A stretch of DNA of 64,000 bases, from contig SZPM01000012.1 in assembly GCA_030263715.1 (NCBI GenBank), forward strand, positions 9,939-73,938, written 5' to 3'. Shown here piece after piece: positions 1 through 7,972 of this stretch (positions within the stretch are counted from its first letter, which is position 1; every line of letters begins with the position of its first letter). The notes under the pieces were generated by a model, which was not told the DNA's origin, made no database searches, and was given only the letters and a program-made list of their open reading frames with translations. The position numbers and the translations under genes are program-made. The stretch is from ATM1 sp003577165. GTDB lineage: Bacteria; Armatimonadota; Fimbriimonadia; Fimbriimonadales; ATM1.

Positions 1-267
1 GAGTGGTCTCGCGGCAAGGTATTCGTCTGGGTCGGCTACGGTCGGACCTCGAAGTGGCCCACCTGGGCGACGGGCGCGACCGTTCAGTTCCGCACTCCGG
101 GCGGACGGTGGAAGAACCTCGCTAGCGGCAAGACGTGGCCGTTCACGCACGTCGTCGGCGCTTGGAAAGGCGGCCCGATCGAGTACCGCGCGGCGTTCAC
201 CTACGCTCGCGGCAAGACCGGCCCCTGGAGCAAGCCCTTCGCTTCCTCTTGGAAGAAGGCGGCTTAG
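1..267 (+). CDS. C-terminal fragment of a Trp-rich protein, function unknown
   Basis: Frame 1 is open from the window edge to a TAG at 265-267, giving 88 residues. No start is visible, so the gene begins upstream of the window. The fragment is rich in Trp, Gly, Lys and Arg, with recurring aromatic patches such as VWVGYGRTSKW, GAWKGGP and TGPWSK. This suggests beta-rich surface or wall-associated repeats, but I do not recognise the family. The stop is followed directly by a strong hairpin terminator, which supports this frame as the real 3' end of a transcription unit. Confidence 0.55.
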   Translation, partial: EWSRGKVFVWVGYGRTSKWPTWATGATVQFRTPGGRWKNLASGKTWPFTHVVGAWKGGPIEYRAAFTYARGKTGPWSKPFASSWKKAA

Positions 268-271
268 CGCC

Positions 272-335
272 GACCTGTAAGCAGGTCTACGGGCCCCGAA
301 GGCGATTAGCCTCGGGGCCCGTTCGCTTTGTTTGG
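272..335 (+). terminator. Rho-independent terminator, two adjacent hairpins
   Basis: A small hairpin (GACCTG/CAGGTC, 272-287) is followed by a perfect 10-bp GC-rich stem, 290-299 pairing with 312-321, and then a T-rich stretch (gttcgctttgttt). It ends the upstream partial gene and separates it from the methyltransferase/MTHFR gene. Confidence 0.75.
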
Positions 336-361
336 CCCGAGAGCAATCCGGCATCGGGATA

Positions 362-2179
362 ATGCTCGAAGTGACTTTGCTCGAGGCGCTCCGCGAAAGG
401 GTGTTAGTCCTGGACGGGGCGATGGGCACTCAACTTACGGCGCTTGGCTACGAGGGGGCGCCCCTTGCCTTGGCCAATCTCGAACGGCCCGACATCGTCC
501 GCCGAATTCACGACGACTACCTGACCGCCGGCGCGGACGTCATCGAGACGAACACGTTTTGGCTCAACTCGTTTCGGCTTTCGGAGATGGGATGCATCGC
601 CGATCCAGTCGAGATCTGCGCGGCGGGAGCGCGCATCGCGCGCGAAGCCGCGGGCGATCGTTTCGTCTTGGGGAGCATCGGCCCGTGCGGAAAGCCCCTG
701 ATCCCTCTCGGCCCGATTGACCTGGAGGCCGCAAAGCGCGAGTTCGTCGTTCAAGCGGAGGCGCTGCTGTCCGGCGGGGTTGACGGCATTCTGTTGGAGT
801 CGTTCAGCGATCTCGAGGAACTTCTCATCGCGATCCGCGTGGTGCGGCCGGTGTGCCAACTGCCGCTTTTCGCGACGAAGAGTTTCATCGAGGATGGGGA
901 AACGCTTGCAGAGGGGTTTCCGCTGAGAGCGGCGCAGCGAATTCTAGACGCGGGAGCGGACGGAACCGGCGCAAACTGCGTCGTCGGACCTCAGAGAATG
1001 TTCGACATCGTGCGATGGATGGCGGAGGTTGGAGACGCGCCCATCATCGCGATGCCGACGCCTGGGATGCCTCAACTGGTGAAAGGCGAGCCGGTTTATG
1101 ACGTGACGCCGGCGTATTTCGGGGAGGCGTGCGCGCGGCTTGCGGAGGCGGGAGCGAACATCATCGGAGGCTGCTGCGGAACCACGCCGGAACACATCCG
1201 AGCGACGGTCGCGTCGCTAAGGGATCGAAGGCCGAGGAAGCGCGTGCATCAATTGACGGCGGAGGCCGAGAGCCGCCGTCCGATTCCGGAGAGCGAGCCA
1301 AGCCGGTTTTCACAGAAACTCGGCAAAGAGTTCGTCATCACCGTAGAACTCGACCTGCCGCGTGGACTCGACACCGACAAGGTGCTGCACAGTTCCGCTG
1401 TGCTGCATGAGCGAGGAGCAGACCTGATCGATATCAGCGATGGCGCACGCGCGCGACTGCGAATGACTCCCGTCGCGATCTGCGCGCTGATACAGAACGC
1501 CGTCGGCATCGAAGCGATGATGCACGTCGCTTGTCGCGACAGGAACCTGCTCGCCCTGCAGGCCGACCTGCTGGGAGCGCACGCTCTCGGCATCCGAAAC
1601 GTGCTCGCGGTCACTGGGGATCCCGCGAACATCGGGGACTTTCCGAGCGCGACCAGCGTGTTCGACATCGACTCCGTGGGATTGGTTCGCATTCTCTCAA
1701 GATTCAACGAAGGGCGAGATATGGCCGGGAACACGGTGGGGCGCAAGTGCGCATTCACCATCGCGATCGCCTTCAACCCGCTCGCCCGCGACATGGCATT
1801 GGAGACGGACCGGCTCACGCGGAAAGCGGACGCGGGTGCGCACGTGATCTACACCCAGCCGATTTTTGAGAAGGCGCATCTGGATGCTGCGTGCGAGGCG
1901 GCGCGTCGAGTGGGGCTTCCAATCCTCATCGGCGTGATGCCGCTGCGAAACAGGAGGCATGCCGAGTTCATGCACAACGAGGTGCCCGGGATCGAGATTC
2001 CGGACTGGGTGCGTGCACGGATGGGCGAGGTGTCCGAGGAAGCGGCGCCCGAAGTTGGAATCGAAATCGCGCAGGAATTCGCTCAGTGTCTGCCGGGACG
2101 GGCGAACGGAATGTACGTAATGCCGCCCTTCGGGAACCCTACCGTCGCGATTCGCGTGATGGAAGCAATAGGAAGGTAG
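362..2179 (+). CDS. Bifunctional homocysteine S-methyltransferase / 5,10-methylenetetrahydrofolate reductase
   Basis: A 605-residue two-domain protein of the YitJ type. Residues about 1-290 form the zinc-dependent homocysteine S-methyltransferase barrel, with the N-terminal GAMGTQL motif and zinc ligands at C206 (NCVVGP) and C271/C272 (GGCCGT). After a linker, residues about 320-600 form the MetF-type methylenetetrahydrofolate reductase barrel, including MHVACRDRN and LAVTGDP. It would make 5-methyl-THF and transfer methyl groups to homocysteine in methionine synthesis. I chose the ATG at 362; an in-frame TTG at 332 lies inside the T-run of the upstream terminator. xdhC follows after 4 nt, so the two are probably co-transcribed. 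Confidence 0.9.
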   Translation: MLEVTLLEALRERVLVLDGAMGTQLTALGYEGAPLALANLERPDIVRRIHDDYLTAGADVIETNTFWLNSFRLSEMGCIADPVEICAAGARIAREAAGDRFVLGSIGPCGKPLIPLGPIDLEAAKREFVVQAEALLSGGVDGILLESFSDLEELLIAIRVVRPVCQLPLFATKSFIEDGETLAEGFPLRAAQRILDAGADGTGANCVVGPQRMFDIVRWMAEVGDAPIIAMPTPGMPQLVKGEPVYDVTPAYFGEACARLAEAGANIIGGCCGTTPEHIRATVASLRDRRPRKRVHQLTAEAESRRPIPESEPSRFSQKLGKEFVITVELDLPRGLDTDKVLHSSAVLHERGADLIDISDGARARLRMTPVAICALIQNAVGIEAMMHVACRDRNLLALQADLLGAHALGIRNVLAVTGDPANIGDFPSATSVFDIDSVGLVRILSRFNEGRDMAGNTVGRKCAFTIAIAFNPLARDMALETDRLTRKADAGAHVIYTQPIFEKAHLDAACEAARRVGLPILIGVMPLRNRRHAEFMHNEVPGIEIPDWVRARMGEVSEEAAPEVGIEIAQEFAQCLPGRANGMYVMPPFGNPTVAIRVMEAIGR

Positions 2180-2183
2180 CGAT

Positions 2184-3206
2184 ATGCGCGACACGATGGC
2201 TCAAGCGGTCGAACTTGCGGAATCCGGCAAGCGGTTTTGCCTCGCCGTCGTGGTTGGCAAAAGCGGAAGCGCTCCGCAAATCCCCGGTGCGAAGGGGCTG
2301 TTTCTCGAGGACGGACAGGTCATCGGAACGATCGGGGGCGGGTGCTTGGAGATGGAAGCAAGGCGGCTGGGTCTGCTCGCGATTCACACCGGACAGCCCG
2401 CGGTCCATGAGTTTCGACTCAACGACGATTTCGGTTGGGACGACGGTTTGATCTGCGGTGGCCGCGTGGAAGTGCTCCTCGCGCCGCGTCCTGAAGACTA
2501 CGTCGACGCGTTTCGCCAGGCGGTGCGTGATCGAGCGCGGGGAGTGCTTTGTTTCGACCTGGAATCGGGCAAGGCCATGTTCCATGCGGACGACACTCAG
2601 CAAGAACATGTCGACGGATTCGCGACGGCGCTTCGAACGAAGAGGCAGGTGCGAAGCGAGCACCGATACGTCGAGCCGGTGCTCCCACCTGAGCGCCTCA
2701 TCGTATTTGGCGCAGGGCACATCGGGCGACAAATCGCGCAACAGGGCTCCTTGCTCGGATTTCACGTGACGATCGTCGACGATCGCCCTGAGTTCGTGAC
2801 GGAGGAGCGAGTTCCGTTCGCCCATGAGCGAGTGTGTGAAATTCCGCAGAGCTATGCGGCGAGCCTCGAGACTGACCAGGACACTTACGTGTGCTTAGTG
2901 ACTCGTGGACATCGAAACGACGCGCGCTGCTTGCGGGAACTGATCGGCAAACCCGTCGCCTACTTGGGGATGATCGGAAGCAAGCGGAAGAGGGAGGTCG
3001 TTCGGCAAGAGATGATCGCCGAGGGGTTGTGTTCCGAAGCGCAATTCGAGCGCGTGAAGTGCCCGATGGGCTTGGACGTCGGCGCCGAAACCGTGGACGA
3101 GATCGCGGTCAGCATCGCTGCAGAGCTGGTCCAGATTCGAGCGTCGAGAAGGGGGCCGATACTTGCTCGCTGCACGCCGCGGGCAGTCGCCGCTACTTCA
3201 GATTGA
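2184..3206 (+). CDS. XdhC/CoxI family molybdenum-enzyme maturation protein
   Basis: 340 residues with an N-terminal XdhC_CoxI domain (SGSAPQIPGAKG, then GTIGGGCLE) and a C-terminal Rossmann domain starting near residue 175 (FGAGHIGRQ). Family members bind sulfurated molybdenum cofactor and protect or insert it into xanthine dehydrogenase-type hydroxylases. No molybdenum hydroxylase is in the window, so the partner is unknown. XdhC homologues also appear in selenium-dependent molybdenum hydroxylase gene sets, which is suggestive given selA nearby, but this is inference. AGGAAGG lies upstream of the ATG. The 3' end overlaps the convergent nitroreductase gene by 14 nt. Confidence 0.85.
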   Translation: MRDTMAQAVELAESGKRFCLAVVVGKSGSAPQIPGAKGLFLEDGQVIGTIGGGCLEMEARRLGLLAIHTGQPAVHEFRLNDDFGWDDGLICGGRVEVLLAPRPEDYVDAFRQAVRDRARGVLCFDLESGKAMFHADDTQQEHVDGFATALRTKRQVRSEHRYVEPVLPPERLIVFGAGHIGRQIAQQGSLLGFHVTIVDDRPEFVTEERVPFAHERVCEIPQSYAASLETDQDTYVCLVTRGHRNDARCLRELIGKPVAYLGMIGSKRKREVVRQEMIAEGLCSEAQFERVKCPMGLDVGAETVDEIAVSIAAELVQIRASRRGPILARCTPRAVAATSD

Positions 3207-3990
3207 AGCCCTGCTTCCTCAGCCACTCCTGGATCACTTCTCGCCCCGTAAGAAGAGACGTTCGTCTTGCAGATCGCATAGACCATGTGAACTCCCCCTT
3301 CATTCCTTCCGACACATAGAAGTCGCGCATGCGTTCGTCGTACTCCGAGACTGAGACGTCCTTGTCGTAGCGTTCGCGAAACCAGATCGAACTTTGCGGA
3401 AGTCTGGGCTTGATCGGGAACGATGCGCCTTCTTCGGGCCAACCGATGCAGAGGCCAAAGAGCGCGAACACTCCGTCGGGCAGTTCGAGAAGTTCCTTCA
3501 CGGCAGGGGGGTCGTTGCGCAGGGCGCCGATGTAGCAGATGCCGAGGCCGAGAGATTCGGCGGCGCAGACCATTCGTTCCGCGGCGAGAGCCGCGTCGAT
3601 GGAAGCCATGACGAAGAACTCCATGAATCCGAGGCCTGAGGTGTCTTGCTCCACCCGCTTTCCGGCCTCGCGGAGCCTGTAGTGATCCGCGAGGAACGCG
3701 AAGAACCAAGCGGCCTCTCGTATCTGATGCTGATCCGCTGCGATCTTCGCGATCTGTTCGCGACGCGCGGCGTCTTGGATCGAGACGATGGACCAGAGTT
3801 GAAGATTGCTGCTGGTCGCCGCGCTTTGGGCCGAGGCGACCAGTGCGGAGACCGTGCTTTCGGGAACGGGCTCCTTCGAGAACCGGCGAACGCTTCTGTG
3901 GGCGAGGAAGCGCGACAGTTCACGCATCTCCTCGATGGGCTTGGAGCCGTAGCGCCTCTCCCACGCTTCTGCAAACGACTCGTCAAACAT
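3193..3990 (-). CDS. Nitroreductase-family NAD(P)H oxidoreductase (NfsA/FRP-like)
   Basis: 265 residues. The N-terminal HRSVRRFSKEPVPES is the classic FMN-binding signature of the NfsA/flavin reductase branch, followed by SAQSAATSSNLQLWS. The Gly-rich GLGICYIGALRN and GLCIGWPEE segments also fit the family. Such enzymes are FMN-dependent homodimers that reduce nitroaromatics, quinones or free flavin; the physiological substrate cannot be read from the sequence. Its start overlaps the end of the upstream HD-domain gene by 8 nt, giving a likely operon selA - HD gene - nitroreductase on this strand. Confidence 0.85.
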   Translation of the reverse strand: MFDESFAEAWERRYGSKPIEEMRELSRFLAHRSVRRFSKEPVPESTVSALVASAQSAATSSNLQLWSIVSIQDAARREQIAKIAADQHQIREAAWFFAFLADHYRLREAGKRVEQDTSGLGFMEFFVMASIDAALAAERMVCAAESLGLGICYIGALRNDPPAVKELLELPDGVFALFGLCIGWPEEGASFPIKPRLPQSSIWFRERYDKDVSVSEYDERMRDFYVSEGMKGEFTWSMRSARRTSLLTGREVIQEWLRKQGFNLK

Positions 3991-4525
3991 CGCGAATAGG
4001 CTGCAAGAGCGGTTGAACCCTGAGAAACGCCTCGACGACGGCGGCGTCGAATTGCCTTCCGGAGAGAGATCGGATCTCCTTCAACGCTTCATCTTCCGAC
4101 TTTGCTGTTCTCCAGGGCTGGTCAGACGTGATGCAGTCGAACGCAGTGCAGAGCTGTATGATCTTGGTCTCTAACGGCACGTCGCGTTCGCCTTGCGGAT
4201 GATATTGTTGGCGAAGCCAGTATGTGATTTCGTCGCTGATCGGCCACTCGAAATCTCGTGCAGCGTCGCGAATCGAGGCGAGTTCCACTTCCGCGAGAGG
4301 GCGCGGCGCTTCTAAGAGGTCCGAAGGCAGGAGCGTCTTGTGCAAGTCGTGGAGCGCCGAAGCCGCTCTCAAGAGGACGAGACGGTCGTCTCGCAATCCG
4401 AGTTCAAATCCGACGGCGACGGACAGGGGGGCGACGCGTTCGCCGTGTCCGCGGCGCGACGGATTGTGCGCTTCGAGACGCGCAAGTCCGGCTCGGACCG
4501 CGCGCTGAACCTCGGTTAGCTCCAT
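3983..4525 (-). CDS. Degenerate HD-GYP-like domain protein
   Basis: 180 residues resembling an HD-GYP domain that has lost parts of its active site. The helix with GHGERV corresponds to the usual GHSxRV, and ALHDLHK corresponds to the HD motif (usually LLHDIGK). The expected HHE..DGxGYP segment is reduced to a short YHPQGE. The late TAFDCIT segment matches the usual ADxFDALT. It may therefore be a catalytically weak or signalling-only relative of c-di-GMP phosphodiesterases. It sits between selA and the nitroreductase with short overlaps at both ends (10 nt and 8 nt), so it is translated with them. No output domain is attached. Confidence 0.6.
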   Translation of the reverse strand: MELTEVQRAVRAGLARLEAHNPSRRGHGERVAPLSVAVGFELGLRDDRLVLLRAASALHDLHKTLLPSDLLEAPRPLAEVELASIRDAARDFEWPISDEITYWLRQQYHPQGERDVPLETKIIQLCTAFDCITSDQPWRTAKSEDEALKEIRSLSGRQFDAAVVEAFLRVQPLLQPIRDV

Positions 4526-5859
4526 GCCTCCGCAACTGCGCGTTCGACGATTGGGATCTCTTCGGGTTCGACGGTTCGCATGTCAAGATGGTGAGCCCCC
4601 CCCTCTGTGTATCCGATGACGGGATGCGGGCCCAGTCGAAGTTTCTTGGCGAAATCGTCCACGTGCTTGGCGCGGAGGGTGACTCTCCGGCTTGGGAGAC
4701 GTACTCCAGGCAGAGAGCCCCCACCCGGCTCGCACCATCCCTCCGTCACTTCGGCGGCGACGCCGGCTCGCTTGAGTTTCTGAGCCAGTTTTGAGGCGAG
4801 GGAGCTGATTTCCGCTTCGGTTCGAGCGAGGTAGCGAATCGTCGGGATTTCAGATTCCCTTCCGGATTGATAGAGTTTCAGAGTTGCTTCGAGCGCGGCG
4901 CAGGTCACCTTGTCCACGCGGAGCACGCGAGCGAGGGGGTTTCTCGCGATTCGCGAGATGAGTTCGAGGTTTCCGAGAATGATGCCCGCTTGAGGTCCGC
5001 CGAGGAGTTTGTCTCCGCTCGCGGTGACGAGGTGCGCCCCCCCGCGAAGGGAGTCGATCAGGGTCGGTTCGTGCGGCAGACCAAACTTCGTTGTGTCGAT
5101 CAGGCATCCGCTTCCGACGTCGTCGACGAGGGCGAGGCCATGTCGGGCCGCCACGTCGGCCAGTTCTTCCACCGTCGGCTCTTCGACGAAGCCAACGAGA
5201 GCGAAGTTGCTCGGATGGCACCGAAGGAGAACGGCAGTGTTCGTGCTGCAAGCCACTTCGTAGTCGGTCGTGCGCGTCTTGTTTGTGCACCCGACGTCCA
5301 CGAGTGTCGCGCCTGCAGCGCGCACGACGTCGGGCATCCGGAACGATCCGCCGATCTCGACGCTCTGGCCTCGGGAAAGCAGCACCTCGCGGCCCTGCGC
5401 CAGTGTGTGGATCGCGAGGAGCACTGCCGCCGCGTTGTTGTTCACGACGTATGCGCTTTCGGCTCCCGTAAGGTCGCAAAGCAGTCTTCGAAGGGCCTTT
5501 TGTCGGTCGCCGCGAGTTCCCGACTCAAGGTCGATCTCCAGCGTCGTGTGTTCTCCAGCGGCGCGGGCCGCCGCTTCGGCCGCCGATTTGGCGAGCCGGG
5601 CACGGCCGAGTCCGGTGTTGAGGATCGTGCCTGTGGCGTTGACGGCGGATTGGAAAGACGGCTTCAGCAGGCTGGCAGCGCGCTCGGCGGCGATCTCGAC
5701 GATCTCCTCGTCCTTTGGGGGCGCACCGTCGTTCTTCCTTAGCCGGTCGAGGGTCTCTCGGACGGCCCGCAAGGCGATCGGGCGGGGGAGGTCCGTGAGA
5801 GCCGCGTGCTCCAGCAGAGCGTGAACGCTCGGAAGGCGACGCCGTTCGGATTGAGCCAC
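4516..5859 (-). CDS. selA: L-seryl-tRNA(Sec) selenium transferase
   Basis: SelA is the PLP enzyme that converts Ser-tRNA(Sec) to Sec-tRNA(Sec) using selenophosphate. The 447-residue product has the usual family length. NATGTILNTGLGRA and YVVNNNAAAVLL are family signatures, and the PLP-binding lysine is K284 in TASGDKLLGGPQAG. I chose the GTG at 5857-5859. It is preceded by a TAGAAT box with a 7-nt gap and no clear ribosome site, which looks leaderless; longer readings would run into the divergent tatA gene. selB, selD and selC are not in the window. Its presence indicates that the organism uses selenocysteine, which matters for the UGA-interrupted frame at 40116-40850. Confidence 0.93.
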   Translation of the reverse strand: MAQSERRRLPSVHALLEHAALTDLPRPIALRAVRETLDRLRKNDGAPPKDEEIVEIAAERAASLLKPSFQSAVNATGTILNTGLGRARLAKSAAEAAARAAGEHTTLEIDLESGTRGDRQKALRRLLCDLTGAESAYVVNNNAAAVLLAIHTLAQGREVLLSRGQSVEIGGSFRMPDVVRAAGATLVDVGCTNKTRTTDYEVACSTNTAVLLRCHPSNFALVGFVEEPTVEELADVAARHGLALVDDVGSGCLIDTTKFGLPHEPTLIDSLRGGAHLVTASGDKLLGGPQAGIILGNLELISRIARNPLARVLRVDKVTCAALEATLKLYQSGRESEIPTIRYLARTEAEISSLASKLAQKLKRAGVAAEVTEGWCEPGGGSLPGVRLPSRRVTLRAKHVDDFAKKLRLGPHPVIGYTEGGAHHLDMRTVEPEEIPIVERAVAEAWS

Positions 5860-5866
5860 TGCGCCT

Positions 5867-5937
5867 ATTCTACGTTGCTCCCCTGCAGGTTTTCCCTCGG
5901 CCCGGGGTGAGCGACCGCAGGGCCCGGCGCGTATAAT
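5867..5937. promoter_or_regulatory. Divergent selA/tatA promoter region
   Basis: Two outward-facing -10 boxes are visible. On the minus strand TAGAAT occupies 5867-5872, ending 7 nt before the selA GTG. On the plus strand TATAAT occupies 5932-5937, ending 6 nt before the tatA GTG. With initiation 6-7 nt past the -10, both mRNAs would begin at the start codon. I see no convincing -35 elements. Confidence 0.55.
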
Positions 5938-5943
5938 GGGGAT

Positions 5944-6198
5944 GTGAGTCTTCCTTGGAGCCCCCTCGACCAGCTCCTCGCCTTCAGCCTGGGCGGCCCG
6001 GAACTGATTGTCATCATCATCATCATCCTGCTCCTCTTTGGAGGAACGAAGATCCCGCAACTGATGCGCGGAGTCGGGCGAGGCATGGGTGAGTTCCAGA
6101 AGGGTGTCGAAGAAGGGAAGCACGCTCTCCAGAAATTCAAGGACGAAGCGAATCGCGCCGGAACCTCGACTGAGGCTGACGAGACGAACAAAGAATAA
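5944..6198 (+). CDS. tatA: Sec-independent protein translocase subunit TatA/E
   Basis: 84 residues: a short N-terminus, one hydrophobic helix at about residues 18-33 (LIVIIIIILLLFGG), then an amphipathic helix beginning KIPQLMRGVGRGMGEF and an acidic, soluble tail. This is the standard TatA/E architecture; the protein forms the pore that exports folded, twin-arginine signal-bearing proteins. tatC is not in the window. Translation starts at a GTG 6 nt after a TATAAT box, so the mRNA is probably leaderless. The next gene follows in the same frame after the TAA. Confidence 0.9.
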   Translation: MSLPWSPLDQLLAFSLGGPELIVIIIIILLLFGGTKIPQLMRGVGRGMGEFQKGVEEGKHALQKFKDEANRAGTSTEADETNKE

Positions 6199-6219
6199 GC
6201 CAGAAGGGGTGATGTTCGA

Positions 6220-7005
6220 CTGGAGAGCGATTTCGCCTGGCAAGGCTTTTCCTTTCCCGTCGGAGACGACTGGCGACCCCTCACTTTAGCAGGGACGTTC
6301 CGCGACGGATACGCGCGGTTCGAGACGAGCGGCGGCCTTCTCATCCAAGTCAAGTGGAAGTCAGCCCGAACGGGCGACCATTTGAATCGTAAGGTCCTCG
6401 AGTATTTCTCCAAGTTGGAGTCGGGCGCGAAGAAGCGTCGGCTTGGGTTTCAGGGCGACTTCGATCTCGGCGATTCCTTCGTTGACTTTTCTTGGCACGC
6501 TGGAGTGAAAGGCTACGGGCGGCTGCTTTGGGACTCGGAGACGCGTAGGACAGTCCTCGTCGAGCAATCCGGTGACGCCAAGAAGAGTTTCAAGCGCGAA
6601 GCGCGAGAGTGGTGCCAAGCGGTGAAGACTTACGGCGGCCCGACGCTCCCGTGGAGTCTCCTCGGGCTGCGGCTTCAAATCCCGGATCGCTTCACGATTC
6701 GAGACTGGAAGCTGTTCAGTGGCAGAATCACGCTCAACTTCCTTACCCGAGGATCGCGGATGATCGTCGATCGATGGAGTTTCGCGGAGCAACTCACGGC
6801 GTCGAAGGGCTTGCGAGGTTGGGGGGAGTCCGCCACCGGGCTGGCTGCATCGGCGACCAACAACGGAATCGTGACGCTGGAAGGCGGAAGGTGGCCGAAA
6901 CGAGCGAGGGCGATTGTGGTCCATCAAGAAGATAGGAACCAACTCGTGGTGCTTCGAAGCGAAGGACGAAGGCCGGAGTTGCCGGAGCCTGCATGGGTTT
7001 TGTGA
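6220..7005 (+). CDS. Conserved hypothetical protein, companion of the PqqD/ABC cluster
   Basis: About 261 residues of unrecognised function, Trp- and Lys/Arg-rich, with no signal peptide or membrane segment. The coding frame is open from the tatA stop, but no ATG, GTG or TTG occurs near the natural N-terminus (residues reading LESDFAWQGFSFPVGDDW). A CTG at 6220, 10 nt after AAGGGG (6204-6209), is the best start. An ATG at 6212 is in another frame that closes at 6289, so a small indel is a possible alternative. An internal TTG at 6382 would remove a plausible folded N-terminus. It overlaps the PqqD gene by 13 nt, so it belongs to the same unit. Confidence 0.55.
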   Translation: MESDFAWQGFSFPVGDDWRPLTLAGTFRDGYARFETSGGLLIQVKWKSARTGDHLNRKVLEYFSKLESGAKKRRLGFQGDFDLGDSFVDFSWHAGVKGYGRLLWDSETRRTVLVEQSGDAKKSFKREAREWCQAVKTYGGPTLPWSLLGLRLQIPDRFTIRDWKLFSGRITLNFLTRGSRMIVDRWSFAEQLTASKGLRGWGESATGLAASATNNGIVTLEGGRWPKRARAIVVHQEDRNQLVVLRSEGRRPELPEPAWVL

Positions 7006-7379
7006 ATCTGAAGAACAAGCGAAAGGTCCCCAACCGCAACCAGATTCTCAAGGCGCGGCCGGTCCGCAGCGAACGGCTCCAGTTCGCCGAGGAGGAGGAT
7101 GGCCGGGTGATCTTGAGCATTCCCGTCGAGATTCGCGGTCGCGCGGTTCGCTGGCTCTCGAAGGTCGGCCGTTGGCCGTCGGTCAAAGAGGTGGAATTGG
7201 AGCCGGTCGGAGCATTCGTCTGGAAACTTTGCGATGGAAAGCACACGTGCGAAGGAATCGCGCGCCTGCTGTCGGGCGAATACAAACTTAGCAAGGTGGA
7301 AGCGGAGGCTTCCCTGGTCTCCTTTCTCGAGACTCTTCTTAAGAGGCAATATATTCGCTTGGAGTTGACGTCGAAGTGA
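6993..7379 (+). CDS. PqqD-family peptide-binding protein
   Basis: 128 residues. The C-terminal half carries the PqqD/RRE fold pattern: VELEPVGAFVWKLCDGKHT, then a helix around IARLLSGEY and a final LVSFLETLLKRQYIRL. PqqD-type domains (RiPP recognition elements) bind leader peptides of ribosomally made peptides or act next to radical SAM enzymes. Neither PqqA/PqqE nor another radical SAM enzyme is visible in the window. It overlaps its neighbours on both sides, upstream by 13 nt and downstream by 4 nt with the ABC permease gene. This suggests that the chaperone-like domain works with the exporter. Confidence 0.75.
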   Translation: MGFVNLKNKRKVPNRNQILKARPVRSERLQFAEEEDGRVILSIPVEIRGRAVRWLSKVGRWPSVKEVELEPVGAFVWKLCDGKHTCEGIARLLSGEYKLSKVEAEASLVSFLETLLKRQYIRLELTSK

Positions 7380-7972
7380 GTTCTACGAAGCGCAAGCCGA
7401 CGATGCTCGAGATCGCTTTCGCCCAAGCGGTCAAGAGCATCTACGTTCGCTTTTGGCGGCAGGTGGCTGCTGCGCTCGGCGTCGTTCTGGGGATCGCGTT
7501 TTTCGCGAGCGTTCGAACGAGTCAGGCGTTGACGCACCTTGCGCCGTCAGGCACGGCCGACGCGGAGTGGGCGACTCGGCTCAATTGGCTCTCTGCGCTG
7601 TCGTTGGTGATGTGCCTTGTTGGGATTTCGAACTCGATGCTCATGAGCGTAACGGAGCGGTACCGCGAAATCGGGACTCTCAAGTGTTTGGGAGCGAGCG
7701 ATCGGTTCGTCGTTTTCGTGTTCTTTCTTGAAGCGCTCGTGCTCGGAGTTCTCGCTTCTCTCGTAGGGACGATTCTCGGAATCGGCGTCGCCATCGGAGC
7801 GCGAGCCATATCGGACTCGGTTCCGGATGCGCCCGACGTGATTTTGGCGGCGCTTCGAGTCGGTGGAATTTCGATGTTGGTCGGAGTGGCCTTGACGGTC
7901 GTCGCCTCCGTGCTGCCTGCGATGCAGGCTGCTCGAATGCCTGCCGCGGCTGCGCTGCGAGTGGAAGTGTGA
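7376..7972 (+). CDS. ABC transporter permease, short FtsX/MacB type
   Basis: 198 residues with four hydrophobic segments: one near residues 25-45, then three typical of the FtsX domain (around LSALSLVMCLVGISNSMLM, FLEALVLGVLASLVGTILGI and ISMLVGVALTVVASVLPAM). The MSVTERYREIGTLKCLGA loop is the hallmark coupling region of MacB/LolC-like permeases. The large periplasmic domain of MacB is missing. It starts with GTG overlapping the pqqD-like stop (GTGA) and ends with the same overlap into the ATPase gene, so permease and ATPase should be made together. Confidence 0.85.
   Translation: MSSTKRKPTMLEIAFAQAVKSIYVRFWRQVAAALGVVLGIAFFASVRTSQALTHLAPSGTADAEWATRLNWLSALSLVMCLVGISNSMLMSVTERYREIGTLKCLGASDRFVVFVFFLEALVLGVLASLVGTILGIGVAIGARAISDSVPDAPDVILAALRVGGISMLVGVALTVVASVLPAMQAARMPAAAALRVEV

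Noticed and set aside
404..859. Long open frames antisense to real genes, such as this one
   Set aside because: High GC content makes long chance frames common; they lack family motifs and lie within well-supported genes on the other strand.
5860..6243. Upstream extension of the selA frame
   Set aside because: It overlaps tatA antisense and has no SelA-like sequence; the GTG at 5859 gives the usual length.
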